Source: Sapria himalayana (lineage: Eukaryota > Streptophyta > Magnoliopsida > Malpighiales > Rafflesiaceae). Taken from it: DNA of 64,000 nucleotides. Under the pieces are notes generated by a model. That model saw only the letters and a program-made list of their open reading frames with translations. It searched no databases and had not been told where the DNA came from. The position numbers and the translations under genes are program-made. This document shows, piece by piece, positions 34,864-46,799 of the stretch (position 1 is the first letter of the stretch; each line of letters starts with the position of its first letter). The stretch spans positions 822,502 to 886,501 of the forward strand of contig JAREIK010000506.1 in NCBI GenBank assembly GCA_029783825.1, written 5' to 3'.

Positions 34864-35622
34864 ATGACATCAAAATTTGAAATAGAAAAATTCAATGGAA
34901 ATAATTTTTCATTGTGGAAAATAAAAATTAAGGCAATTTTGAGGAAGGATAATTGCTTAGATACAATTGAAAAAATGCTCACCAAAATTCTTGACGACAA
35001 ATGGAATGAGATGGATAGTAATGCAGTAGCTGACCTGCATTTGGTACTTGCTGATGGAGTATTATCGAGCGTGGCATAAAAGAATACGGCAAAAGAAATC
35101 TGGGATACTCTCACAAGATTGTACGAGGCAAAGTCACTTCACAACAAGATCTTCTTAAAAAGAAGACTTTACACTTTACGAATGATGGAATCTGTTACAA
35201 CAATTGATCATATCAACACTCTGAATACTTTATTTTTGCAACTTACTACGTTGGGTCACAAGATAGAAGAAGTTGAACGTTTTGAGATTTTACTTCAGAG
35301 TTTACCTGATTTGTATGATCAACTCATCATCAATCTAACGAATAGTACATTGGCTGATAGTTTAATTTTTAACAATATTGCCTCTACTATCTTAAAAGAA
35401 GAAAATAGATGGAAAAATAAAGAGGATAGATATGTAAATGCACAACAAATAGATGCTTTGATGATGATACGAGAGAGATCAACGGAGCGTGGCCCTAGTG
35501 GGAGTCAGAATTATGGTAGATCAAAATCTCGAAGTAAGAAAAATATTAAATGTTGTAACTGTGATAAGAAATGGTACTTAAAAAGAGATTGTTGGTTTAA
35601 GAAAAGAAATATAGATGATTAG
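34864..35622 (+). pseudogene. Copia gag (Tork lineage), one internal stop
   Basis: Starts M-T-S-K-F-E-I-E-K-F-N-G-N-N-F-S-L-W-K, the usual Tork gag beginning. The frame runs as UBN2/retrotran_gag through residues ~72-240 with a single TAA at 35077-35079, then continues in the same frame with A-K-E-I-W-D-T-L and Y-E-A-K-S-L-H-N-K. A zinc knuckle at 35551-35592 has the form C-x2-C-x4-Y-x4-C, in which Tyr replaces the conserved His and Trp the conserved Gly, so nucleic-acid binding should be impaired. The frame ends at 35620 shortly after the knuckle. Gag forms the virus-like particle. Confidence 0.85.
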
Positions 35623-35699
35623 TTATCTAAGACACAAGGGAATGTTGCAAGCATCAATGATGAAGGTAATATTTTATACAGTAGGGGTAACAATAATGG

Positions 35700-37240
35700 T
35701 TTAAAGTAAAAAATAGTTTAGTGATGAATAGTTTCTAGACTCGAGAGCATCGTGGCATATTACATCTCGGAGAGATTGGTTTCACAAATATGAACCAATA
35801 TGAGGTGGGTAGGTACACATGAGTGATGATCATACTTTGAAAATTATTGGTATGTATACTATCAAAATTAAAATATTTGATGGTATGATTTATACCATTC
35901 TAGAGGTACAACATGTGATTGACTTGAAGAAAAATCTATTGTCTTTGGGATAAATAGATAGTATTGGATGTAAAACTCATATTGAAAATGAGATGATAAA
36001 GATTGTGAGAGGCTCACTTGTGGTAATGAAGAGAGAAAAGATCACGGTAAATTTATTAATCCTTAAAGGAGAAACAGTACAGGAAGCAGATGCATGTGTT
36101 GCATCTATTACTAAAGAAGAAGAATCAACAATGATATGACATCTTAAACTATGCCACATGTCAGAACAAGGTTTGAAGATTCTCTCTAATAAAAAGTTAC
36201 TTCTGGGGCTCAAAACAGTAAATTTACCTTTTTTGTGAGCATTGTGTTACTAATAAGCAAAATATATTAGTATTTAAAAGATCATATGTAAGAAGTAAAA
36301 ATACTCTAGACTTGATATATTATGATGTATGGGATTCACCTAAAATATCTTATGGAGGAACAAAGTATTTTATATCCTTCATTGATGATTATTCAAGGAG
36401 ATATTGGGTATATCCAATCAAGAAAAAGTTAGATGTGCTTTTAACTTTTAAAGAATTCAAAGCATTGGTGGAACTTGAATATGGGAAAAAAATTAAGTGT
36501 TTGTGGACAGATAATGGAAGTGAGTATATAGTTGGTGAATTTCTTATTTTTGTAAACAAGAAGGTATCAAACGACAGTTCACAGTCACGTACACGCCACA
36601 GCAAAATGGAGTACCAGAACGGTTGAATAGAATTCTCGCAGAAAGAATGAGAGCAATGTTAAGGACTACAAGACTACCCAATTCCTTTTGGGCGGAAGCA
36701 GCAAAAACTACATGCTATGTGATAAATTGATCACAATCAACATTGATTAATTTGAAGACACCAATGGAGATGTGGACGGGTAAGCCAGGAGGCTACTCTA
36801 CTTTACATTATTTTGGATGTCCTGCATATGTGATGTACAACACCCAAGAAAGAGCAAAACTGGATCCAAAATCTAGAAAATGCATATTCTTAGGGTATGC
36901 TGAAGGAGGAAGGGGTATCTCCTATGGGAACCCACTGACCACAAGGTAATTATCAGTAGAGATGTAATTTTTAAAGAAAGAATTGAAGATCATAGCACAT
37001 TAAAAGAAGTTTTAGAAACTACAACTGTTCATGTATAAAATGATCAGATACAAGATATTCCAAAGTCAATGGAAAAAATTAAGAGCATGAAGCACAAGAA
37101 CAAGTTGTGTCTGAGGCTCAAAGAGTTAGTCAACCAATTAGTAATAAAAGACCACCAGCTTGGCACTCGGAGTATGTTACGGAGAGGAACATTGCATATT
37201 GTCTCCTAACAGAAGATGAAGAACCTTCAACATTTCAATA
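35700..37240 (+). pseudogene. Copia protease and integrase, frameshifted
   Basis: The protease site at 35735-35746 reads L-D-S-R where L-D-S-G is expected; the catalytic Asp is kept but the Gly is lost. The pre-integrase region follows, with K-I-V-R-G-S-L-V-V-M and H-L-K-L-C-H-M-S-E-Q-G-L in broken frames. Integrase core: first Asp in Y-D-V-W (36325), F-I-D-D-Y-S-R-R, second Asp in W-T-D-N-G-S-E-Y (about 36510). A frameshift near 36550 follows, then Q-Q-N-G-V-P-E with the third acidic residue at 36617-36619. The C-terminal part (36743-36949) has M-E-M-W-T-G-K-P-G and F-G-C-P-A-Y-V-M-Y, then a further frameshift near 36912 and W-E-P-T-D-H-K. All three catalytic residues can be recognised, but the frame is broken at least twice and contains a TGA at 36728. 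Confidence 0.8.
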
Positions 37241-38746
37241 AGCTTCAAATAATTCAGATGCATCTCTGTGGATGACAACAATGGTGGAAGAAATCAAAAC
37301 TCTACACAAGAATATGACTTGAAAGATAGTATCGTTACCAATCAAAAAAAAAGCTATTGGCAACAAATGAGTTTACAAGATAAAGCGGGATAGTAATGAT
37401 CAAGTAGAATGGTATCGTGCAAGATTGGTGATAAAGGGATATGCTCAGAAAAAATATATTGACTTCAATAAAATTTTTTCTTCGGTTGTTCGTCTTACAA
37501 CAATTAGAGTAGTAATGACTTTATGTGCTATACTTGATTTGAATTTGGAGCAGATAGATGTTAAAACTGTTTTTCTTCATGGAGAAATTGAAGAAGAAAT
37601 TTATATGTTCCAGCCATAAGGATTTATTGAAATTGGTAAGGAGAACTTGGTTTGTAAGTTAAACAAATCTTTATATGGTTCGAAACAAGCACCGAGGTGT
37701 TTGTATAAGAGATTTGATTCCTTCATCATGAGCCTTAGGTATAATAGACTCAGTTCAAACCATTGTACATACTACAAAAGGTTTGAAGAAAATGATTTCA
37801 TCATTTTACTATTATATATGGATGACATATTGGTAGCAGGCCCAAACAAATGTCGAATCCAAGAATTGAAGGCACAGTTGGCTAGGGAATTTGATATGAA
37901 GGACTTGGGACTAGAAAACATGATTCTATGGATACATATTTACCGAGATAGAAATAATAAGAAGATTTGGCTTTATCAACAAAATTATTTTAACAAGATC
38001 TTGCGTCGTTTCAACATGCAAGATAATAAGCCAATTTCTACCCATCTTCCTATTAATTTCAAATTATCTTTAAGTATGTGTCCTAGCTCAGAAGAAAAGA
38101 TGAGAAAGATGTCGTGGGTACCATATGCATCAGTAGTGGGAAGTTTAATGTTTGTAATGATTTGTACAAGACTAGATATTGCACAAGCAGTGAGAGTGGT
38201 TAGTCGATTCATGGCAAATCCAGGCTTAGAACATTGGAGTACTTTGAAAAAAATTTTCAGATATCTAAAAGGAACCTCAAATACTATAATATGCTATGGA
38301 AGTTCAGATCTTATTGTCAGAGGCTATGTTGATGCAGACTATGCTGAAAATATTGAAAATATCAAGTCTACTATAGGTAATGTTTTTACTCTTGCTGGAG
38401 GAGCTGTAAGTTGGGTTTCAAAAATGCAGCATGTTGTATCTGCTTCTACGATAGAAGCAGAATATGTTGCAGCTACACAATCCAGTAAAGAGGCAATCTG
38501 GTTGCAAATACTATTGGAAGAACTTAGATACAAACAAAATAAGGTTACTTTATTTTGTGATTGTCAAAGTACTCAATACTTGCAAGAAATCTAGTATTTC
38601 ACTCAAAGACAAAACACATTAGGGTACAATATCATTTTGTACAAGAGAAAGTAGAAGAAGAAAGTGTGGATTTGCAAAAGATTGATACCGAAGAAAACAT
38701 AGCGGATGTTTTGACCAAACCAATCAGCACTGACAAGTTTAAATGA
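37240..38746 (+). pseudogene. Copia reverse transcriptase and RNase H, frameshifted
   Basis: The RT segment runs from about 37330 with Y-R-A-R-L-V-I-K-G-Y-A-Q, then E-Q-I-D-V-K-T-V-F-L-H-G-E. A TAA at 37617-37619 replaces the Glu codon expected after the Q-P pair, and the same frame then resumes. The active site is L-L-Y-M-D-D-I-L-V-A-G (YMDD at 37815-37826), intact. It continues through K-A-Q-L-A-R-E-F-D-M-K-D-L-G and the RNase H start R-G-Y-V-D-A-D-Y-A. RNase H breaks at about 38570 by a one-base frameshift and continues in the next frame to 38746 (N-L-V-F-H-S-K-T-K-H-I, then E-N-I-A-D-V-L-T-K-P-I). Apart from one stop and one frameshift the polyprotein is very well preserved for 1.4 kb. 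Confidence 0.9.
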
Positions 38747-38810
38747 TGTAGAACTTCATGTGGCTTAACAAGATTGGAAGCAAGTATTGATAAGAAAAGA
38801 AAGTGATTTT

Positions 38811-38820
38811 AAAGTGGGAG
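38811..38820 (+). other. Polypurine tract of the Copia element
   Basis: AAAGTGGGAG lies about 65 bp after the last RNase H codon and just before the 3' LTR; this is the usual position and composition for plus-strand priming. Confidence 0.65.
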
Positions 38821-39076
38821 AATATTATTTTATTGGGGGTAGGTGAAAATCACCTTGCCCACATCGAAAATATATTTGAAGATTTCCGAAAATTTTCCTA
38901 TATAAAGTACTTTTCCTATTTCTCTGAAACTCATTCCCATGTATCCCAATTTCTCATTTTTCTTTTGAATCTATTTTATTTCATGATGTAATTTATTGCT
39001 TTAGTTTTGAATTTTCTATCTTTCGAAATTATTATGGGTTTACTTTTATTTCATAATAATTTCCTCCATTCCAACA
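38821..39076 (+). repeat. 3' LTR of the Copia/Tork element (~256 bp)
   Basis: Begins after the polypurine tract and ends CCATTCCAACA at 39076, a common ending for Tork-lineage LTRs. A TATATAAAG-like box occurs at 38900. The left LTR is much reduced, so LTR divergence cannot be used for dating. The leftmost base of the LTR is uncertain because the expected TG is not evident. Confidence 0.6.
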
Positions 39077-39147
39077 GTAAATGATAGCTGGTTGGGGATT
39101 GAACTTGTAGCCCTAAGATTGTAGAGTCATCATCCCACCATCCAAAC

Positions 39148-42100
39148 TAGAGGTGTCAAACGGGCCGGGCTGGCCCGGCCTGGCCCTTTTTTTTTAACAC
39201 AGGCATGTTTCGTGCCGGGCCTAAAAAAAGGCGTGCCGTGCCATGCCTGGAGGTGTCAAACGGGTCGGTCCGGCCCTTTTTTTTAAGCACATGCGTGCTT
39301 TCGTGCCGGGCCTAGCCTGGCCCATAGGCACGGCAGGCCATGCAGTGCCGTGCCTGGCCCGCTCGGGCATGGCCTGGCAGTACGGGCCAAACCAGGCCGT
39401 ACGGGCCAGTAAAATTTTTTTTTTTATTTTTTTTATTTTTATTTTTATTTTATTTATATAAATTATTAAATGATATATAAAATTTTAGATAATGTATAAT
39501 ATTATATATTTATAATATGAAAAATGTTAAAATTTATTAAAAATAACAAAGTTAAAAATTTTTTTATAATGTAATATAAAATTAGTTTAAAATTTATTAG
39601 AATTATATAACATAGTTATAAATTTTTAAATGAAAAACTAAAACAAAAAAATAAATAAATCAATACATTTTGTTTAAAAAAATAAAAATAAAAAAAACAT
39701 AAGCAACTCAAATGAAAAATGACCAATCAGCCATTTGATACCAAAGGTTCGAACCAAACAAATTACAGTTTCAACATAACATATAAATAAAGCGTACAAT
39801 CAATAAAAAACAAAACATCGAAATCAAAAAATAGTAGATCATCATCAATCATCAATTGGCATATCATGAGCATCATCTGCCGCAACATCAAGATCAGTAT
39901 CATATGGATCATCATCATCAGCAATCAACTCCTCCGCTATCGTAGTGGATGCGGCTGGAGTCCTAGTCTCAGCTCCAGCACGATCATAAATGCTAACTCT
40001 TGAATCCTCTCAATCCTTCAAACAAGCAAAGGCCTCAATAATATCTGGACGTAATCTCGATCTCCTATCCGAAATCATGTTCACTACAACAGAAAAAGTA
40101 TACTCCGATGCTATGATCGACACCGGAGGAGTCAGTAGATCCTGTGCCATCCTAGATAGCACGAGAAATGTGGACTCAAATGATTTCCACCACTGTAATA
40201 TATCAAGATTCTTAATATCAGAATGTGATAGGATTGAGCAGTAATCGGTATCTAAGTACCAAGAAAGCTCGCTCCTATGTGATGGTCCACCCCTACGTTT
40301 CCCCCTCGCTAGCTGAATGGAAAAATCGTCATCTCCTAACAAGGTATCAATGTCCGTAATCACCGTCTCCCTACTACCACCACCATACATAGTATCGTAG
40401 TATGTGAACAAGTCAGTCAACTTCTCGTGAATGAACCCTTCAGGTGGCTCTTCCAGGTTCATGCACGAGGAAATGTAAGTCAGGGTGTTTTCTACCCCTT
40501 CCACCTTAACCCTAGGGTCTATGCATGCAGCGAGGCAATAAAGAGATGGAACGGTGGATCAGTACTTTAAGTACTTGATTTCCATCTCTGCAACCATATG
40601 GCTAAGTGTCGGGTCAGCTCGATACTTCCTAAACATGCTACTAATGTTGCATATGCACCGGAGTGCAATGCAAGTCGTGGGCGTATAAACCGATGAGCAC
40701 GTGTTCGTCGTGTCATAAAAAATCTTCAGAAATTTCATAAATGAAATTCCTTAAGCCCAATCAGTGTCGTCGATAATAAGTTTGTCACTCTTACTATTGA
40801 TGTAGTTGAATATCACGTGTTGGTATCCAACACATGATTCCAACATCAGGTACGTGTAATTCCAATGATGTCTCACATCCGATTGGAATTTCTTCTTCTT
40901 AAGATTCATAGACAAACAAAGACTATCAAACTCTTGTTGTCTGTGAGGAGTGTGAATATATTTTAGTTCATTACGTATATTATCCAACGCGGGGGAACAC
41001 ACCTTCATACCCGCTTGAACAATTAGGTTAATCACGTGACACATGCATCTGACATGAAAAATCTCTTATATTGGTGCGTCTCTAATATTCCTAATAAACA
41101 TATTAATCACTACTCCGTTATTAGATGCTTTATCGAATGTGACACAAAATTTTATTTTGAATTTTATATTCCCTAAAGATTTTCATCATACACTCAAAAA
41201 TGGTTAGGCCATCACGAGGTTGAAGAATCTCAAAGAATCCTAAAATTTTTTTATTCATTGTCCAGTTAGAACCTACATAGTGGTTGGTGAGACATGCATA
41301 AGATGATTCATCGTGACTTGTCCATATATCGGACGTCACAGACACCACTTCACTATATGCCATAAATTCATTAATTATTTTTTGTTTTTCTAACTTATAT
41401 ATTTTTAGTATGTCATTCCTAGATGTGGACCTAGGAATCCTACGATAAGTAGGCTGAAAATATGTCTGCATTATGCGCACTACCCTTGGATCTTCCGAAA
41501 ATCTGATCGGAAGACCCATCAATGTGATAAGTTTGACCATGCCGTCCCTACCCAACTCGCGGAAGTATATGAACGTACTAAATTTGAGACTAGACTCGAT
41601 CCAGTCTCAAAAAATGCAGTTCCAAGTTGGGTTTGCATAGAATCTAATGGACCATATTTTTTGGTATATAATTCGGCATGCCTCTTAAGGTGCCCAGTCC
41701 CAAACGAACTCTTACGTGTTAAAAGTCTCATACAATATTTGCATTGTGTCGTTTATTCTTCCTCACCCCTAATATTTTTTTTGTTTTATTATATTAAAAT
41801 GACTCCAAACTAAAAAAGTCCTAGTTTTTTTTTTAGAAGTTTGGGTTGAGACGACTAGAGAAACCAAAGTTTCAGTAGCCTTAGACCTCTGTTTAATATT
41901 TTCATTTTCTGAATTTAAATATGTTTCATTGGTATTTGTCATTTTTTAGGATTTTTGTTAATCAGAATAGTTATTTAGAGACTAGATGATTGATTTTAAA
42001 ATTTTCTATTTTTTTGTCTAAAGAGAGAAACTAGAGAGAGAGAGAGAGAGAGTAAAAAAACTTAAAATAAATTACCCGGTAAAAGTAGTGAGGTCCGTCA

Positions 42101-42628
42101 CATGCACGGTGCACCACCGTCAAGCTCAAAATTCAAAACTCAAGTTGAGATTCTTGAAAATCCAAGCCGAATGCTGAAATTCCGAGTCCAGAGAGATAGG
42201 GGCAAGATTTTTGAGAAAAAAAATGAGAGATTTGAGAGAAAAAATGTTTATGAAAATCATAAATGTTTTAGAGAGGGGGGGTGAATTTATAGATTAAAGA
42301 AAAGATTTTTTTTAAGTCATTTTTTTTTGATTTTTTTTAATTTTTTAGGGGGCAGAATCATGAGGGCCGTTGGATTCTGCCCCCTAGCCGTTGGAGCCAA
42401 GATCCAATGGCTGAAATTTAAAAATATTTTTGCCTGTTGGGGAGGGGGGGGGGGGGGGGTGGAATTGGGTCGGCTCAGGGGACCGCGGGTCGGGTCCAAT
42501 CAGACCCGACCCACGATTTTTTTTGTGGGAGGGGCAAAGCAAGGGGGACACATGACGAACCCGTGCTGGTGTGCCGTGCCACTGGCACCGAACCGTGCCG
42601 GGCTGGGCCGGCCCGATTGACACCTCTA
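39148..42628 (-). mobile_element. hAT transposon, 3.48 kb, with 8-bp TSD
   Basis: Ends TAGAGGTGTCAAACGGGCC at the left and CGATTGACACCTCTA at the right; flanked by perfect 8-bp duplications ATCCAAAC at 39140-39147 and 42629-42636. GC-rich subterminal regions (39150-39400 and 42440-42610) with GTGCC/GGCAC words, and an AT-rich interior with a minus-strand transposase relic. The first 100 bp are present twice in tandem (39151-39250 and from 39251). It belongs to the same family as the 498-bp element at 27726. Inserted 71 bp after the Copia 3' LTR, so it came later or independently. A run of about 17 G lies near 42443. Confidence 0.92.
40000..41780 (-). pseudogene. hAT transposase, broken
   Basis: Minus-strand order of domains: a BED-type zinc finger at about 41745-41680 (C-K-Y-C, then H-L-K-R-H), preceded five codons upstream by an in-frame TAA. 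Then a segment with S-D-I-W-T-S (about 41335) and Y-A-C-L-T-N-H-Y-V, typical of the hAT RNase H-like fold (41555-41130). Then M-C-H-V-I-N-L-I-V-Q and D-V-R-H-H-W-N-Y-T-Y-L-M-L-E (41044-40751), with the usual R-W-N-S-T changed to H-W-N-Y-T. Finally the hATC dimerisation domain (40504-40010) with E-L-S-W-Y-L, F-L-V-L-S-R-M-A, L-L-T-P-P-V-S and A-C-L-K-D. Stops or frameshifts separate the four pieces, so it is not functional. Confidence 0.9.
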
Positions 42629-42639
42629 ATCCAAACTAT

Positions 42640-42837
42640 CATATCATTGGTGTGTGTGTGTGTGTGTATGCATCTATATATCATAGTGTGTATGTATAAA
42701 TGATAGTATAAGCATATGCATATATGCATATATACTACCTTTTATAAAGATATCCACATAGACGTTCGTGTGTGTGTGTGTGTTTGTTTTAATGTGTGTG
42801 TGTGTGTGTGAGTATAATATACAATGCTTTAATGTTC

Positions 42838-42907
<70 letters not shown>

Positions 42908-42994
42908 GATAGATTTATGAGATTATATTCTATATAGATGTATAGTACACATGGTTTATCTAGATAGATGTATATGCATGCCAATATAGATTAG

Positions 42995-43032
<38 letters not shown>

Positions 43033-43035
43033 TAT
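42640..43035. repeat. Cluster of dinucleotide microsatellites
   Basis: (TG)n at about 42650-42667 and 42767-42810, (AC)n at 42841-42870 running directly into (AT)n at 42871-42903, and (AT)n again at about 42995-43030. It lies between the right flank of the hAT element and a truncated LTR-like repeat. Confidence 0.9.
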
Positions 43036-43059
43036 CATGTATATATACATTTGTAGTTT

Positions 43060-45420
43060 GATACTCAAAATACCAATTTTTTTGTTGTAATCGTATATTA
43101 TTTTCATGATGTGATTGTAATAAATCCAGGCCTCAAATAAAAAGATTTCACAAAATTATGATTTTTATGAAAATTGATTAATAATAGTGAAATCAGATTT
43201 AAATTGATTATAATTAGTAGACTTAATGGAAAGCTGAATTAGAGGGTAGAACAATAAGAGAAATTCATGATATTTATAATATCATGATTTTTTGACACAA
43301 GTACATATTATTGAGAAGACGCAACAACATTTCTTAGTTGCAACTCTAAAATTAAGTTGTTATAATCTTTATATATCATGACTTTGCCAACTATTGTCAT
43401 AATCTTTTATTGTGCAACATATTCTTCGTGACCATAATATTTTATTGAATTCATGGCTACAAATTCAATTGCAATATTATTTCTACGGCATAGAAACTAA
43501 GTACCAAACTGATACAAAAAGTCATGATATTTTCTAGTATCACAAAACACATTTATTACAAAGCCAAAAATCATAGAAACGCAAGTCATTTTTAGTCACA
43601 ATAATTTTTTTTACTGTGAATATGTATTCTAAGAGCAATTATCGATGTTATAATATTTTTACTACCATGACTTTGTGTTGCATGGATAAATTATCTCGGT
43701 TGTGGCTATCCTTGTCATTAAGACTTTGTGCTCGAGAGAATAATGACCTCAATCAAAATATTTTTGCTCCCATGACTACAGGCTCCTTAGAGAGGAACTT
43801 TCTCTATCACAATTTTATGTTACAGAGAGAAATTATCTTAGTCATGACATTTCTATTCCACCATTACTTTATGCTCCATAGGGTGTTCAAAAAGTGTGTA
43901 GGGCCATGACCTTAACCTAAAGGCGTGACTCTCAACTTGAAGATCCATATATCAACATGATGGAACCCTGATAAAGAGAGCTTAGAGATTTTTAAAAGAA
44001 AGCCAGGGGGAATCAAATTTGAGGCTAAGAATATAGCAAACATAAAAGGACATGAATTCCAACTTTTAATTCGGGAAAAATTCAAGCCGAATGCAAATAA
44101 AGATTGATTGAGAATTGGATTTGAAACCTAGATCCTCATACAAATTATTATTGAGAACACTCAATTTGATGAGATGAAGAATCAAATCTCTGACATGAAA
44201 TTTTCACCAATGCGAGGCTAAGTATTCATCTAGAGTTGGTTTATGTATATGTGTATGCTAATTATGGTTGTACAATATTTCATTTTAGAAAAATTATTTT
44301 TTAAATGTTGATGGATATAAATGTTAATTAGAAGAGAGGTTTAGGGTTCTACACAAATATAAATTTATGGATATCGAGTATGGATGATGGTGATAGTTAA
44401 AAAACACTCATAAGATTGGATATGAAGGAAGTGACAATCCTCTTATTCTTACTTCATGAGATGAACATATGTGTGGAAATACTATATTTATGTAAGTTTA
44501 ATTGATATGAGTGTAACACTCATAAAGCTGATAGTACAAATGGATCTATGCCCATTTTATTATGCATATTCTAGAAGAGCAACTATTCAAATGATATGAG
44601 AGTTATGTAAAATATCTAATCTAGAGGTTTCATCATAGTGTGATAGGCTTGTGTTGGTCATAAAGGATAGCGACAGAAGTTATGGGACACATGCAAGAGA
44701 ATATACTTCACAAGGTGGTGATAGTCATGCAATTATTTATTCATATATAACTTTCATAGACAAAATTATCAGAAAAATGTATGTTAATCAATGCGAATGT
44801 GGTGCTTATGATGCCAAGAGCTAAAATGTAATTAATATTATATTATTTCACATCTTTTTTGACAACTAAGATTGGAAATAGAAAAACATACTCAAAATTA
44901 TCATGAAGAGTAGTTCAGATATTTCCTAAAAGGAGTAAAAGTATGAATGACTAACACATATAGTAATTATGGTTGTAATAGTTAAATATTGAAGGCACAA
45001 CTATAAGGGGACCATTCTTGGTAGCTATAGTCCAAGATTGACAACTACTTTATATGTCAAGTGAGAAAAAAAGGAATCTACATCACCCTACCATTCCTCC
45101 AACAATCAAGCAAAATGTATCTCAGTAGAAAACAAAAACTCATCATAAATAAGGAATTAGGCTAATCTTAAAGTTTGTGTACCAATCTAAGACCCAAGTT
45201 TATCTTCTCAACTTAAGTGGTAGTTAATTTATTATTGGTTGGTGAAACTACCAATATAATCTATATGATATTGATATCTGGACTTACAATCACTTTACTA
45301 TTTGTCAAACCCATATACTTATCGATCTCCATTAGATGAAATCAAAACCTAATGTGCTTTTAAAGTTGTGCCACAACCACAAACAATATGTTTTGGCACT
45401 ATGACAAAGTCATAGTCAAA
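43060..45420 (+). repeat. LTR-like repeat, plus orientation, copy 3
   Basis: Same order of landmarks as 16780-19150: 'TATTTTCATGATGTGATTG' at 43099, 'GGAAAGCTGAATTAGAGGG' at 43228, CATGAC-containing tandem block at 43640-43880 (GTCATGAC at 43841-43848), 'GGGAAAAATTCAAGCCGAAT' at 44073 and outer end at 45190-45420. A short stretch left of 43100 (ATACTCAAAATACCAA) matches the internal 3' end seen at 46770-46800, so it was a 3' LTR. It carries no coding sequence. Confidence 0.6.
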
Positions 45421-45449
45421 TTTAAACGCTGTCACTAATACATTGATAA

Positions 45450-46790
45450 AAGGTAATAAAAGATGGAGAGCATCATCAAAAAGTATCTATTGACACCGAG
45501 TGAGAAAAGAATTCATAGAATAGATCAAAATATGATTGTATTTTTTATGTTTTGTTTTGTAGCTAACTCATTGTCTCTTTACCGTCATGAAAAATAGGGT
45601 GATCTTGCTATTTTTTTTAGTGAGAAGGTATAAAATCCATATTGGAAAGATTTCGCGAAGTCAATTCTCAACTTCCAAGAAGAGGAATTTTCAAATCATA
45701 TAATTCACCTCTCTTTAATTATTATATGTCGTGCCTAATGAGTCATGATTTTTGAAGATACAAATGAATAGTCCCCATGGGTGTCCTTCCTATCATTGGT
45801 TGGTGTGAAGTGAGAACTTTAAAAAGATAACAAGTGAAAGTTGGTTTTCAAATAGGAAGGATAAAAAGATGGGATAAAAGTGTTAGCTTTGCCCAAAGTT
45901 GATGTAGATGAAATAAATTTTTGGAGAGAAATTTGAGTAAGAATTGCCACTCATATATTAATTTCTAATGGGTATATGAGTAGAAGATTTGGAAGAAATC
46001 CTCACCTTGCTAAAGAATATAAAGTTGGAGGGAGATTCGATTAAAGGTGGAGATAATGAAGATGGATATTTTCTTAGTAGTAGAATTTGAAAAAAGAGAC
46101 AATAAGTGAGAAGAATAAATGAAGAATAAAGAAGAGAAATTCAAAGTAAAAGTAGAGAAATGTAGTGCATTATAGGAGGTACTTCTCATTAAGAAGGAGA
46201 ACTTTTTTATATCCACCCAAGAGAAGTTTGAGGATCATATTATATAGATCTTAGAAGAGATAATAAAAATATTGGACAATGGACTGATGGTAAGTACTAA
46301 AGCCTTTGGGTAGCTCTACAAATCTATCACACATGAGTGGAAAAGAATGATAAAGGGAAAAAATGAATAGATAGATGGTAATGTAAGGTATAAAAAGAAA
46401 TCATGAATAGAGGACCAACGAAATATATATTTTTCATAGGGTTCTTTTGAGGATTCACTCAATTCAATCAGGAGATAAAAATATGCATTATATAATATGA
46501 TTTCAAAGATGATAGAATGAGAAATAAGCACAAGGAAGATAGAGAGACCTTCTACATCCATGCTTAGATTGGATCCCTCTAGAGTGCATTTTTCACTTAA
46601 GGATTTGGATACCAAAAGTTGACTACTCCATCGACCTTCTTCTCCATGTTGATGCAACATGTGATTCCTCTTTTATTTGTTGTTGTATTATTTATTCTTG
46701 GTTTTTTCAAATAGAGTTTTAGAGAGAGTGAGATGAAGTTTCTCTGCTCAAGGATGAATAATTATTTTAGCATGTGAGTGTATTTAGAAC
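45450..46790 (+). pseudogene. Internal 3' part of the same gypsy-like family, plus orientation
   Basis: This is the inverse complement of the relic at 2300-3800: 46216-46010 and 46660-46316 on the minus strand give frames recognisably like the plus-strand frames at 3105-3287 and 2433-2660. Read on the plus strand, around 46190-46260 it gives K-K-E-N-F-F-I-S-T-Q-E-K-F-E-D-H-I-I and I-L-E-E-I-I-K-I-L-D, the third copy of the coiled-coil-like ORF. It lies between two plus-oriented LTR-like blocks (43060-45420 and 46800-48330), the normal LTR-internal-LTR order, with gag and protease deleted. Confidence 0.55.
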
Positions 46791-46799
46791 TCAAAGTAG

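Noticed and set aside
42317..42729. Overlapping ORFs with poly-Pro and poly-Gly near the right end of the hAT element
   Set aside because: They follow the G-run at about 42443 and the subterminal GTGCC repeats, not a gene.
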